Shown here: one piece after another, positions 16,423-28,003 of the stretch
Layout of the letters: each line of letters opens with the position of its first letter
How positions within the stretch are numbered: position 1 is the stretch's first letter
Source: Bradyrhizobium sp. CCBAU 53421
GTDB lineage: Bacteria > Pseudomonadota > Alphaproteobacteria > Rhizobiales > Xanthobacteraceae
NCBI RefSeq assembly: GCF_015291625.1
Contig: NZ_CP030047.1
Coordinates: 558,001-622,000, forward strand
Direction of reading: 5' to 3'
DNA length: 64,000 nucleotides
Notes under the pieces: model-generated
What the model saw: the letters and a program-made list of their open reading frames with translations, nothing else
Told to the model about the DNA's origin: nothing
Database searches by the model: none
Position numbers and translations under genes: made by a program

Positions 16423-17541
16423 ATGGGTCCGTTTCCGCACGATGCGCCGCCGGCCGAGATTAGCACCGAGAACCCGATGGGCACCGACGGCTTCGAGTTC
16501 GTCGAATACGCCCATCCCAACTCGGCGGAGCTACACGCCCTGTTCAAGCTGATGGGCTTTGTCGCGGTCGCCCGCCACAAGACCAAGGCGATCACGGTCT
16601 ATCGCCAGGGCGATATCAACTATCTCGTCAATGAGGAGCCGGGCAGCCACGGCTTCAATTTCGTCGCCGCGCACGGCCCCTGCGCGCCGTCGATCGCGTT
16701 CCGTGTGGTTGATGCCAAGTGCGCCCATGAGCGCGCGATCGCACTCGGCGCGGAGCCGGCGGATGTGTCGTCCGCGGCGAAGACGCTCGATGTGCCCGCG
16801 ATCAAGGGCATCGGCGGCAGCCTGCTCTATTTCGTCGATCGCTACGGCGCCAAGGGTTCGGCCTATGATGCCGAGTTCGAGTGGTTAGGGGCTGCGAACC
16901 CGCGCCCCGCGGGCTCCGGCCTCTATTACATCGATCACCTCACCCACAACGTCCATCGCGGCCGGATGGATGTCTGGACCGGCTTCTATGCAAAACTGTT
17001 CAACTTCCGCCAGATCCGCTTCTTCGACATCGAGGGCCGCGCATCCGGCCTGTTCTCGCGTGCGCTGACCAGCCCGGACGGCAAGATCCGGATTCCGATC
17101 AACGAGGACGCCGGCGATTCCGGACAGATCGAGGAATATCTCAACGTCTATCGCGGCGAGGGCATCCAGCACATCGCCTGCGGCGCGCGCGATATCCACG
17201 CGACGGTCGAGAGATTGCGCGCGGACGGCCTGCCGTTCATGCCGTCGCCGCCCGACACCTATTTCGAGCGGATCGATGCCCGCCTGCCCAAGCACGGTGA
17301 GGACGTCGCGCGGCTCAAGACCAACGGCATCCTGATCGACGGCGAGGGCGTGGTCGACGGCGGCCAGACCAAGGTGCTGCTGCAGATCTTCTCGGCGAAC
17401 GCGATCGGGCCGATCTTCTTCGAGTTCATCCAGCGCAAGGGCGACGACGGCTTTGGCGAAGGCAACTTCAAGGCGCTGTTCGAATCGATCGAGGAAGACC
17501 AGATCCGCCGCGGCGTGCTGAAGGTCGATCACGCGGCGTAG
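16423..17541 (+). CDS. hppD: 4-hydroxyphenylpyruvate dioxygenase
   Basis: 372 aa. Converts 4-hydroxyphenylpyruvate from tyrosine transamination to homogentisate with Fe(II) and O2. Two vicinal-oxygen-chelate halves: N-terminal DGFEFVEYAHPN, and a C-terminal half with the iron ligands in IDHLTHNVHRG (His), EGIQHIACGARDI (His) and GPIFFEFIQRKGDDGFGEGNF (Glu, plus the family C-terminal signature). Supplies HmgA, although it forms a separate unit with its own Lrp regulator. Confidence 0.96.
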   Translation: MGPFPHDAPPAEISTENPMGTDGFEFVEYAHPNSAELHALFKLMGFVAVARHKTKAITVYRQGDINYLVNEEPGSHGFNFVAAHGPCAPSIAFRVVDAKCAHERAIALGAEPADVSSAAKTLDVPAIKGIGGSLLYFVDRYGAKGSAYDAEFEWLGAANPRPAGSGLYYIDHLTHNVHRGRMDVWTGFYAKLFNFRQIRFFDIEGRASGLFSRALTSPDGKIRIPINEDAGDSGQIEEYLNVYRGEGIQHIACGARDIHATVERLRADGLPFMPSPPDTYFERIDARLPKHGEDVARLKTNGILIDGEGVVDGGQTKVLLQIFSANAIGPIFFEFIQRKGDDGFGEGNFKALFESIEEDQIRRGVLKVDHAA

Positions 17542-17574
17542 GCACAGTGCCACGATAGCGCACAGCCAATAGGT

Positions 17575-17712
17575 GTCGTCCCTGCTTTCGAAAGCAGGGA
17601 CCCATAACCACAGGACGTGGGGATGAAGCGAGCTGGGGCCACAGCGTCGCGCAACAACGGTGCCCTGTGGTTATGGGTCCCGGGTCGCGCTGCGCTTGCC
17701 CGGGACGACGAC
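17575..17712. repeat. rhizobial palindromic intergenic repeat (GGGACCCATAACCAC type)
   Basis: The left arm runs GTCGTCCCTGCTTTCG through CAGGGACCCATAACCACAG; the right arm starts CTGTGGTTATGGGTCCC and ends GCCCGGGACGACGAC. A large cruciform-capable element between convergent hppD and the CoA-transferase gene. It is the same family as the repeat interrupted by IS110 at 33.1/34.2 kb. Confidence 0.82.
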
Positions 17713-17717
17713 GAGAT

Positions 17718-18830
17718 TTATTTCGTCGCTTTCCAAGCCGCCGTCACATCGCCGATGCTCGCCAGCTCCGGTTCGCGGATCGCGGACGGCGTGCGCGAGA
17801 AGCGCGGTGCGGGGGCGGGCTGGGTGACGCCGTGGCGCTCGACGAACACCTGGCGTGCCGCCATGTGCGGATGCTTCGGGGCCTCTTCCATCGTGAGGAT
17901 CGGCGCGAAACAGATGTCGGTGCCTTCCATGATCTTGCACCAGTCGGCGCGCGACTTGCTCTTGAACACCTTCTCCAGCTTCGCCTTCAGCGCCGGCCAG
18001 GCCTTGCGGTCCATCTGGGCATCGAAGTCGGCGTCGGTCAGGTCGGCATGCTTGCGCAGCAGCGCGTAGAACTGCGGCTCGATCGAGCCGATCGAGATGA
18101 AATTGCCGCAGGAGCATTCGTAGACGCCATAGAAATGCGCGCCGCCGTCGAGGAAATTCTGGTCGCGGCCGCCGCTCCAGCGGCCTTGCGCGGCCATGTC
18201 GTAGAACATCGACATCAGCGAGGCCGCGCCGTCGCACATCGCGGTGTCGACCACCTGGCCCTTGCCGGACTTCTGCGCTTCCAGGAGTGCTGCGAGCACG
18301 CCGACCACGAGATAAAGTGCGCCGCCGCCGAAATCGCCAACCAGGTTGAGCGGCGGCACCGGCTTCTCCTTAGGTCCGATCGCGGCAAGTGCGCCTGTGA
18401 TCGAGATGTAGTTGATGTCGTGGCCGGCGGCGTTGGCCAGCGGGCCTTCCTGGCCCCAGCCGGTCATGCGGCCGTAGACCAGTTTTGGATTGCGCGCGAG
18501 CACCACATCGGGGCCGAGGCCGAGGCGCTCCATCACGCCGGGGCGGAAGCCCTCGATCAGCGCGTCGGCATGGCCGAGCAGTTCGAGCACTTCAGCGATC
18601 GCCGCCTTGTTCTTGAGATCGAGCTCGATCACCTTGCGGCCGCGGGTCGCGACCGCCTTCAAATTCTTGCCCGCGCCGACCCGGTCCAGCGTGATGACCT
18701 CGGCGCCCATGTCGGCGAGCAGCATGCAGGCGAACGGGCCGGGACCGATGCCGGCGAATTCGACGATGCGGAAGCCTGTGAGCGGGCCCGAGGTGCGAGC
18801 GGCGGTATGGGAGGCGGGCTTGTCGAGCAC
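17718..18830 (-). CDS. CaiB/BaiF-family CoA-transferase (alpha-methylacyl-CoA racemase-like)
   Basis: 370 aa. Begins [35 protein letters not shown], and has [38 protein letters not shown] and [17 protein letters not shown] with the catalytic Asp region, all typical of family III CoA-transferases and alpha-methylacyl-CoA racemases. The racemase-type GHDINY motif favours an alpha-methylacyl-CoA racemase role in branched or sterol-side-chain acids, but this is not certain. It lies downstream of coxSLM on the same strand with 321 bp between, so probably separate. Confidence 0.85.
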   Translation of the reverse strand: MLDKPASHTAARTSGPLTGFRIVEFAGIGPGPFACMLLADMGAEVITLDRVGAGKNLKAVATRGRKVIELDLKNKAAIAEVLELLGHADALIEGFRPGVMERLGLGPDVVLARNPKLVYGRMTGWGQEGPLANAAGHDINYISITGALAAIGPKEKPVPPLNLVGDFGGGALYLVVGVLAALLEAQKSGKGQVVDTAMCDGAASLMSMFYDMAAQGRWSGGRDQNFLDGGAHFYGVYECSCGNFISIGSIEPQFYALLRKHADLTDADFDAQMDRKAWPALKAKLEKVFKSKSRADWCKIMEGTDICFAPILTMEEAPKHPHMAARQVFVERHGVTQPAPAPRFSRTPSAIREPELASIGDVTAAWKATK

Positions 18831-19151
18831 GTTGTTGTTCCGTTGTTGCTATTGGGAAGTAGTCGAAGGGTCTTGTTCACTCGTCCGACGCGCGGGGAAT
18901 CGCACCGGCGCTGCCGTCAAAGGCGCGGCCTGGCCGTCGGTACCCATGGCAATGGGGGCTCGCTTGCTCTGTCGAACGTCATGGGTCCTCTCCCCGCGGG
19001 CCGTCCATCTGACGGTATTTTTAATTAGCTGATTAGCTAAATTCTCTCGCCTAACGGGGGATGTGGCAAGCCCTTTTGGCTGGAATGCCAGCAAAACGCG
19101 AACGGCGCGCATCGCTGCGCGCCGCCTGCATAGGTTCCCGAAGGATAGAGA
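18831..19151. promoter_or_regulatory. promoter region of the CoA-transferase gene with a TTAGCT palindrome
   Basis: 321 bp. Apart from the AT-rich block TTAGCT-GATT-AGCTAA at 19025-19040, which is both a 6-bp inverted repeat and a tandem ATTAGCT repeat, I see no structure. The block stands out in GC-rich surroundings and looks like an operator for a TetR- or MarR-type regulator not encoded here. Confidence 0.4.
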
Positions 19152-19952
19152 CTAACCGGCCGCGGTCACGGCCCGCTGTCCCATCACCTTCACCAGGTTG
19201 GCGCGGTAATCCGCCGAGCCGTGGATGTCGGCGAGCAGGCCGCTCGCCGGGATCGTGACGCTGTCGAGCGCCGCGGCCGCCCAGTTCGCCTTTAACGCCT
19301 GCTCGATCGGGCCGACCCGCATCACGCCGCTTTGCGACGCACCCGTCGCGGCGACGCGGACGTCACCCGACTTGGTCTTGGCCACGAACACGCCGGTCAG
19401 TGCAAAGCGCGAGGCCGGATGCCGCATCTTGGCATAACCCGCCTTGGCCGGGACCGGAAACGACACCGCGGTGATGATCTCGCCATCCTCGAGCGCCGTC
19501 GTGAACAGGCCCTTGAAGAAGTCCTCCGCCGCGATCGACCGTTTGTTGGTCTTGACCGTCGCGCCGAGCGCCAGCACCGCCGCCGGATAATCCGCCGCCG
19601 GGTCGTTGTTGGCGAGCGAGCCGCCGATCGTGCCGCGATAGCGCACGGCGGGATCGCCGATCATCGACGCCAGATTGGCGAGCGCCGGGATCGCTTTCTG
19701 CACCGCATCGCTTTGCGCCACGTCGTAATGCGGCGTAGCGGCCTTGATGGTGACGGTTTCGCCCGAGACCTCGATGCCGATCATCTCCTGCACCTTGGAG
19801 AGGTCGATCACGTCCGAAGGCGAAGCAAGACGCTGCTTCATTACCGGAAGCAGGGTTTGTCCGCCGGCGAGGAATTTTGATTCCGCGCCTTTGGCGAAGG
19901 TTGCGGCGGCGTCAGCGACCGAGGAAGCGCGATGATAATTGGTCTCGTACAT
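19152..19952 (-). CDS. coxM: FAD subunit of aerobic CO-dehydrogenase-type molybdenum hydroxylase (CoxM)
   Basis: 266 aa. Medium subunit carrying FAD: KFLAGGQTLLPVMKQRLASP and TIGGSLANNDPAADYPAAVLAL are the two FAD-binding motifs, with SRFALTGVFVA in the C-terminal half. Third gene of a coxS-coxL-coxM row (13 bp after coxL). Passes electrons from the Fe-S subunit to an acceptor. Confidence 0.92.
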   Translation of the reverse strand: MYETNYHRASSVADAAATFAKGAESKFLAGGQTLLPVMKQRLASPSDVIDLSKVQEMIGIEVSGETVTIKAATPHYDVAQSDAVQKAIPALANLASMIGDPAVRYRGTIGGSLANNDPAADYPAAVLALGATVKTNKRSIAAEDFFKGLFTTALEDGEIITAVSFPVPAKAGYAKMRHPASRFALTGVFVAKTKSGDVRVAATGASQSGVMRVGPIEQALKANWAAAALDSVTIPASGLLADIHGSADYRANLVKVMGQRAVTAAG

Positions 19953-19965
19953 GGCTCTTCCTCCC

Positions 19966-22305
<2,340 letters not shown>

Positions 22306-22395
22306 GGTCTAGTCCTCCCGACCGGAGATTCGATTTGCCGCCGTTTCCATCGAGATCGGCGGTGATGAGCTTGATCGTGTGCGGTGCGCGAGCTG

Positions 22396-22881
<486 letters not shown>

Positions 22882-23285
22882 GCGTTTCTCCCAATAGCTT
22901 CGTTATGGGCCCAGTAGACCACGCTTCATATGGGACGTAACCGCGATCAAAGTCGTAGTTGCGGCCCTGTCATGAAGGCTCCGGGCTGTGCCTGCGATCC
23001 TAGCAGGCGGCCGTTCGATGGGCAATTTGCAAGCGGCTGCCGGCGTGCTCCGGCGTGACGAAAATGCGCTGCGGCGCAAGCGATTTTGGGCCGACTGACG
23101 CTGCCTGCGGCGCGCCAAAATCGTCGCCGCGATTGCTACTACCTTCCGCCTATAACGACGCAAAAGCGTTGCTGTCATTTTCATCGCCGACGCAGCGACG
23201 CAAGATCGCTGGTTCATGAAATTGGGCATCGATCCGCGCGCGCGATGCATCCATCGCGGCAACGAAACCATATTGGAGGAAGCCA
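22882..23285. other. 404-bp divergent promoter region between coxS and the PQQ dehydrogenase gene
   Basis: No gene, tRNA or convincing operator seen. The ribosome site GGAGG at about 23275 serves the dehydrogenase. Frames across it look non-coding. Confidence 0.4.
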
Positions 23286-25001
23286 ATGAAGCTGAGGAGC
23301 GGGATTTTCTTTGCCGGTGTGTCGCTGGTCGCCATGGTGCTGGCAGGCATTGGCGCGTCGAAAGCGAATGATTCCGTCGTGAAGGCGGCGTCCGATCCCA
23401 ACGGATGGGCGATCGCCGGCCACGACTACGGCAATACGCGTTTCAGCCCCTTAAAGCAGATCAATTCCGAGAACGCCGGCAAGCTGCAGCTGGTCTACTC
23501 GCTGTCGCTGGCCTCGCTGCGCTCCAACGAGTCCTCGCCGCTGGTGATCGGCAAGACGCTGTACGTGTCGACCTCGTGGGGTCCGAAATACGTCTATGCG
23601 GTCGACGCCGCGACCGGCGCGCGCAAGTGGACCTGGCAGCCCGACATTCCGGATGACGTGCTTCAATACGCCTGCTGCGACGTCAATAACCGCGGCGTGT
23701 CCTATGCAGACGGCAAGATCTTCGTCGGCCGGCTCGACGGCAAGCTGACCGCGCTCGATGCCGAGTCCGGCAAGGAGCTCTGGACCTCGACCGTGGTCGA
23801 CTACAAGCAGGGCTCGGTCATCACCTCGCCGCCGCTGATCGTCCGCGACAAGGTGATCACCGGCTTCGGCGGCGGCGAATACGGCGTCCGCGGCTCGTTG
23901 CAGGCCTTCTCCCTCAAGGACGGCAAGCTGCTCTGGCAGACCTTCACCGTGCCGGCGCCGGGCGAGCCCGGCAGCGACACCTGGAAGGGCGACACCGGGC
24001 TGCATGGCGGCGGCGCCGCCTGGCTGGTCGGCTCCTACGACGCCAAGACCGACACGGTCTACTGGGGTACCAGCAATCCGGGACCGTGGAATACCGCGGT
24101 GCGCTCCACCGGCGACGGCAATTTCGGCAAGCTGACCAACCTCTACACGGCCTCGACGCTGGCGATCGATCCCAACACCGGCAAGATCAAGTGGCACATC
24201 CAGGGCACGCCGGCCGACGCCTGGGACTATGACGGCGTCAACGAGCTGCTGCTCGCCGACCTGAAGATCAAGGGCGCCGAAACGCCGGTGCTGATGAAGG
24301 CGGACCGCAACGGCTTCTTCTTCGTGGCCAACCGCGAGACCGGCAAGGTGATCTCGGCCGAGAAATACGTCTTCGCCAACTGGGCCAAGAAGTGGGACGT
24401 CAACACGATGCGGGCGGAAGAGGATCCGGATAAGCGTCCGGGCCCCGGCCATCCCGCCAAGGACATCTGCCCGAACCTGATCGGCGGCAAGAACTGGCAG
24501 CCGATGTCGTTCAACCCGCAGACCGGCCTGGTCTACATCCCGAGCAACAACGTCTGCATGGACTGGTCGGTCTCTGACGTGAACTACAAGCGCGGCGTGT
24601 TCTATCTCGGCGCCGAATTCCCGACCAAGCCGGGCCCCGGCGGCTTCCTCGGCGAGCTCGTGGCCTGGGATCCGATCGCCAACAAGAAGGTCTGGAGCAT
24701 CAAGGAAGACCTGCCCTTCAACGGCGGCACGCTGACGACCGGCGGCAATCTGGTGTTCTCGGGCAATCTGCACGGCGACTTCCGCGCCATCGATGCCAAG
24801 AACGGCAAGGTGCTGTGGAGCAAGAACCTCGGCAGCGGCATCGGCGCAGGTCCCGTGACGTATTCGGTCGACGGTAAGCAGTATGTCGCGATCGTGGTCG
24901 GACGCACCGCGGCGCTGCCGGCCTTCCTCGGTGACATCGGCAAGAAGATGGTCGCCGCGGCGCCTGAAGGCGGCTCGCTGTTCGTGTTCGCCCTGCAATA
25001 A
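23286..25001 (+). CDS. lanthanide-type PQQ-dependent alcohol dehydrogenase (periplasmic)
   Basis: 571 aa with signal peptide (MKLRSGIFFAGVSLVAMVLAGIGASKA). Eight-bladed quinoprotein propeller; the vicinal disulfide that covers PQQ is in QYACCDVNNRG. The catalytic Asp lies in ADAWDYDGVNE; the second Asp two residues on (D-Y-D) is the extra metal ligand that marks lanthanide-dependent enzymes (XoxF, ExaF/PedH) rather than calcium MxaF. Followed at once by a XoxJ/cytochrome fusion, its likely partner. Somewhat shorter than classical XoxF (about 600 aa), so the substrate may be an alcohol other than methanol. Confidence 0.92.
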   Translation: MKLRSGIFFAGVSLVAMVLAGIGASKANDSVVKAASDPNGWAIAGHDYGNTRFSPLKQINSENAGKLQLVYSLSLASLRSNESSPLVIGKTLYVSTSWGPKYVYAVDAATGARKWTWQPDIPDDVLQYACCDVNNRGVSYADGKIFVGRLDGKLTALDAESGKELWTSTVVDYKQGSVITSPPLIVRDKVITGFGGGEYGVRGSLQAFSLKDGKLLWQTFTVPAPGEPGSDTWKGDTGLHGGGAAWLVGSYDAKTDTVYWGTSNPGPWNTAVRSTGDGNFGKLTNLYTASTLAIDPNTGKIKWHIQGTPADAWDYDGVNELLLADLKIKGAETPVLMKADRNGFFFVANRETGKVISAEKYVFANWAKKWDVNTMRAEEDPDKRPGPGHPAKDICPNLIGGKNWQPMSFNPQTGLVYIPSNNVCMDWSVSDVNYKRGVFYLGAEFPTKPGPGGFLGELVAWDPIANKKVWSIKEDLPFNGGTLTTGGNLVFSGNLHGDFRAIDAKNGKVLWSKNLGSGIGAGPVTYSVDGKQYVAIVVGRTAALPAFLGDIGKKMVAAAPEGGSLFVFALQ

Positions 25002-25022
25002 ACGATGGTCCAGGAGGCAGCA

Positions 25023-26231
25023 TTGTCCGTATCTTGCATCGCCCGAAACGAACTGCGCACCCCCTCGCGCAACGCGCGGTTGGAACGTGCAATCCGGACC
25101 GTGCTGCTCTCCGCCCTGCTGATGGCGCCGGCCCTGGCGGCCGGCGCCGACGAGACAAAGCCGCCGCTGCGGCTCTGCGCCGACCCGACCAACCTGCCGT
25201 TCTCGAGCGACGAGCCGGGCAAGCCCGGCCTCTATCTCGAGATCGGCCAGGCGGTCGCGCAGAAGCTCGGCCGCACCGTGAGCTATAACTGGTACAAATC
25301 CTATTTCGGCAAGCGCACCGTGCGGGAGACGCTGCTGGGCAAGCAATGCGACGCCATGGTCGGCCTGCCGTTGATCGACGATTTCATGGGTCCGGCGGTG
25401 ATCTTCTCGAAGCCGATCGCTCATGAAGGCTACGCGTTGGTCGGTGGCAAGGATCGCAAGCTCGCCGGCATCGACGATCTCAAGGGATTGCGGGTTGCGG
25501 TGCAATATCAATCGACGCCGCAGAACCTGCTGGCGCTGCGCGACGACATCCGGAAGGTCACCGTGCTGAGCCCTGAGGAGGGCATGGCGGCCCTCGAGCA
25601 AGGCAAGGCCGACATCGCCTTCATCTGGGCGCCGGTGGCGGGCTGGCTCAACAAGACGACCTATGGCGACAAGTATCAGATCGTGTCGACCGAGGGCGAC
25701 GGCCTGCTCTGGGCGACGGCAGTCGGCTTCGCCAAGGCGTCCGGCGCGCTGCGCGATGAAGTCGACGGCGTGCTGCCGTCGCTAGAGCCGGAGATTTCCG
25801 CCCTGTTTGCCAAATACGGCGTGCCGGACGGCGCGCCGGTGAAGTTCAGCCAGGCAGACCAGGCAACGACCTCGTCCGTCGGAGCAAGCGAGCCCGTCAC
25901 CGTCGGGCAGGCGGCCGCGGCCGAGAAACCGGTCCAGACCGCCGTGGCCGCCGGGGATGCCAAGGGCGACGCCAATGCGGGGCGGGAGGTCTTCAACGGC
26001 ACCTGCGCCCATTGCCACGGTCCGGACGCGGTGCAGGCCGAGCGAAAGATCGATCTCAGGCTGCTCAAGAAGCGCTATGCTGACGACATGGAACAGACAT
26101 TCTGGAAGACAGTTCATGACGGGCGGCCAGCCAAGGGCATGCCGGCCTGGAAGGACGTCTTCAGCGACGACGAGCTCAGAAACGTATATGCCTATCTGCA
26201 GAGTGTGCAGGATACCGGCGGATCGAACTAG
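25023..26231 (+). CDS. XoxJ-like periplasmic protein fused to a c-type cytochrome
   Basis: 402 aa from a TTG at 25023 with GGAGG five bases before it; an ATG at 25005 is the alternative. Signal peptide RTVLLSALLMAPALAAGA, then a solute-binding-family-3-type domain of the quinoprotein-associated kind (LRLCADPTNLPFSSDEPGKPGLYLEIGQAVAQKLGR, YNWYKSYFGKRTVRETLLGKQCDAMVGLP), an Ala/Val-rich linker at about 285-315, and a class I cytochrome c with CAHCHG and probable distal Met in KGMPAW. In most methylotrophs XoxJ and cytochrome XoxG are separate; a fused GJ cytochrome is known in verrucomicrobial methanotrophs. Here it should accept electrons from the upstream dehydrogenase. Confidence 0.88.
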   Translation: MSVSCIARNELRTPSRNARLERAIRTVLLSALLMAPALAAGADETKPPLRLCADPTNLPFSSDEPGKPGLYLEIGQAVAQKLGRTVSYNWYKSYFGKRTVRETLLGKQCDAMVGLPLIDDFMGPAVIFSKPIAHEGYALVGGKDRKLAGIDDLKGLRVAVQYQSTPQNLLALRDDIRKVTVLSPEEGMAALEQGKADIAFIWAPVAGWLNKTTYGDKYQIVSTEGDGLLWATAVGFAKASGALRDEVDGVLPSLEPEISALFAKYGVPDGAPVKFSQADQATTSSVGASEPVTVGQAAAAEKPVQTAVAAGDAKGDANAGREVFNGTCAHCHGPDAVQAERKIDLRLLKKRYADDMEQTFWKTVHDGRPAKGMPAWKDVFSDDELRNVYAYLQSVQDTGGSN

Positions 26232-26237
26232 CCGCGG

Positions 26238-26330
26238 TAGCGTTTTCGAGCGAAGTGGATACCGGTTCGCGTGAAGAAAACGCGTCAGAATATGAATCGA
26301 GAGCCCCGTTCCGATTCTATCGGAACGGAA
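26238..26330. repeat. rhizobial intergenic repeats (GCGTTTTC stem and GTTCCGAT hairpin)
   Basis: First unit GCGTTTTCGAGCGAAGTGG ... GAAGAAAACGC (26240-26283), a very common rhizobial element. Second, a short perfect hairpin GTTCCGAT-TCT-ATCGGAAC at 26308-26326. They separate the dehydrogenase operon from the response-regulator gene. Confidence 0.75.
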
Positions 26331-26356
26331 AAGGCTCGAGCAGTGCGAGGGTCCTC

Positions 26357-27037
26357 ATGATGGGGTTCCTGATCATCGACGATCACCCCCTGTTCGGGGA
26401 GGCGCTTGGCAACGCCATCCGCATCTCGCATCCCGATGCACGGATCTACGAGGCGACCTCGATCAAAGGCGCGCTGGGTATCCTCGCCAGCGAGCCGAAC
26501 ATCGACCTCGCGCTGCTCGATCTGCTGCTGCCCGACGTGGTCGGCTTCTCCGGTTTCCAGAAGATCCGGGATCGCTATCCGCGGCTGCCGATCGCCATCG
26601 TCTCCAGCGAAGAGGACAAGCACACCATCCGCGAGGCGCTGGAGATGGGCGCAGTCGGCTATCTGCCGAAATCGACCTCGCTCGGCGAGCTGTCGCAGGC
26701 GATCGCGCGCGTGCTGAGCGGATCGGTCTCGGCGCCGCGCGATTTCGTCGCGGTCGGCGCACTGGAGCAGTCCGAGACCGCGCGGACGCTGCGCGAGCGG
26801 ATCCAGAAGCTGACGCCGCAGCAAATCCGCGTGCTGCACCTGATCATCCGCGGCTTGCAGAACCGCGAGATCGCCTCCGAGCTCAAGCTCGCGGAATCCA
26901 CCGTGAAGGCGCATGTCACCGAGATCCTGCGCAAGCTGAAGCTGTTCAGCCGCAACAAGGCGATCATCGAGCTCGGCAAGATTCCGCTTCCGGTCCCCGA
27001 TGCCTGCGCGGCTGCGAAGCCTGACAAGGCCTCCTAG
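26357..27037 (+). CDS. LuxR/NarL-family response regulator
   Basis: 226 aa from the ATG at 26357. Receiver domain with acidic patch FLIIDDHPLFGEAL, phospho-acceptor in LALLDLLLPDVVGF, conserved Ser/Lys in AIVSSEED and GYLPKST. C-terminal LuxR helix-turn-helix: LTPQQIRVLHLIIRGLQNREIASELKLAESTVKAHVTEILRKLKL. Resembles the AgmR/ErbR regulators that control PQQ alcohol dehydrogenases in pseudomonads. Its position right after the dehydrogenase and near a FIST/hybrid-kinase pair supports that role, by inference. Confidence 0.88.
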   Translation: MMGFLIIDDHPLFGEALGNAIRISHPDARIYEATSIKGALGILASEPNIDLALLDLLLPDVVGFSGFQKIRDRYPRLPIAIVSSEEDKHTIREALEMGAVGYLPKSTSLGELSQAIARVLSGSVSAPRDFVAVGALEQSETARTLRERIQKLTPQQIRVLHLIIRGLQNREIASELKLAESTVKAHVTEILRKLKLFSRNKAIIELGKIPLPVPDACAAAKPDKAS

Positions 27038-27138
27038 AGCATGACCCGGAAGAGTGCGAAGCGGTTTTCCGAAAAGATCATGCTCAAACAACAAGCTAAA
27101 GCGCGATGACGATTCAACCCAATCTCATCGCGCTTTAG
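27036..27138. repeat. rhizobial composite intergenic repeat (AGAGCATGA / CTAAAGCGCGATGA)
   Basis: AGAGCATGACCCGGAAG ... AAAGATCATGCTC (27036-27085) and CTAAAGCGCGATGAC ... TCATCGCGCTTTAG (27096-27138) are two adjacent stem-loops, both frequent between rhizobial genes. They split the two response-regulator genes. Confidence 0.78.
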
Positions 27139-27256
27139 GCTTGCTGCACTGCGAGGCGGCGCATTGAACATGCTGCCTATAGGCCGCCGCCCGGCTTTGA
27201 GATAACGTCGTGCGAACAATGGCTGTCATGAGTATCCGAGGGAGGACGGCGCAGCA

Positions 27257-28003
27257 TTGACCACGACCGCGCCCCTGGCGGACGAGCCGCCGCTCGATAG
27301 GGCGGGTGCGCCTCGACTGTTGATCGTCGAGGACCACCCGCTGTTCCGCGCTGCCCTGATCGGCGTGATCGGGGCCGAATTTCCCGATGCCGAGGTGCTG
27401 CAGGCGACCTCGATCGATGGCGCGCTCGACGTGATCGCGGTGCGCGAGGGCCTCGACCTGATCCTGCTCGACCTGTCGATGCCGGGCACCACCGGCCTGC
27501 TCGGCGCCTACCGGGTGCGGGCCGCCGCGCCGCGCAGCGCGCTCGTGATCGTGTCTGCGCATGACGATTCCCGGATCATCGGCGGCGCGATCGCGCTCGG
27601 CATTTCCGGATTCATTCCGAAGTCGACGCCAAAGGTCGAGCTGGCCCGCCTGCTGCGCGGCATACTCGAAGGCGAGGTGTGCCTGCCGACGCGTTTCCGC
27701 GATCCGGCCGCCGCGCGGAAGGGCCAGGCCGAAACCAAGCAGCTGGTGCAGCAGCTCGGCCAGTTCACCGCGCAGCAGCTTCGCGTGCTCGACATGATCT
27801 GCCGCGGCCTGCAGAACAAGCACATCGCCTATCAGCTCGATATCTCGGTCACCACCGTGAAGGTGCACGTCTCGGAGATCCTGCGCAAGCTCGGGGTGCG
27901 CAGCCGGACCGAGGCCATCATCGCGCTGTCGAAACTGGATTTCGGCAAGCACGACCATGCGCCGGTGACGACTCCGCCGTCGTCTCACAGTGCTGAATCA
28001 TAG
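27257..28003 (+). CDS. second LuxR/NarL-family response regulator
   Basis: 248 aa from a TTG at 27257, with GAGGGAGGA upstream. Receiver: RLLIVEDHPLFRAALIG, LILLDLSMPGTTGL (phospho-Asp), VIVSAHDDSR, GFIPKST. Output: FTAQQLRVLDMICRGLQNKHIAYQLDISVTTVKVHVSEILRKLGVRSRTEAI. A paralogue of the preceding regulator. Its stop overlaps the 3' end of the hybrid kinase gene on the other strand by a few bases. May be phosphorylated by that kinase or an orphan kinase elsewhere. Confidence 0.88.
   Translation: MTTTAPLADEPPLDRAGAPRLLIVEDHPLFRAALIGVIGAEFPDAEVLQATSIDGALDVIAVREGLDLILLDLSMPGTTGLLGAYRVRAAAPRSALVIVSAHDDSRIIGGAIALGISGFIPKSTPKVELARLLRGILEGEVCLPTRFRDPAAARKGQAETKQLVQQLGQFTAQQLRVLDMICRGLQNKHIAYQLDISVTTVKVHVSEILRKLGVRSRTEAIIALSKLDFGKHDHAPVTTPPSSHSAES

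Noticed and set aside
23137..23145. TACTACCTT shared by the PQQ-dehydrogenase promoter and, on the other strand, 30865-30873 near the FIST/chemoreceptor genes
   Set aside because: A nine-base match between two ~400-bp regions is expected by chance; no second half-site at the dehydrogenase.
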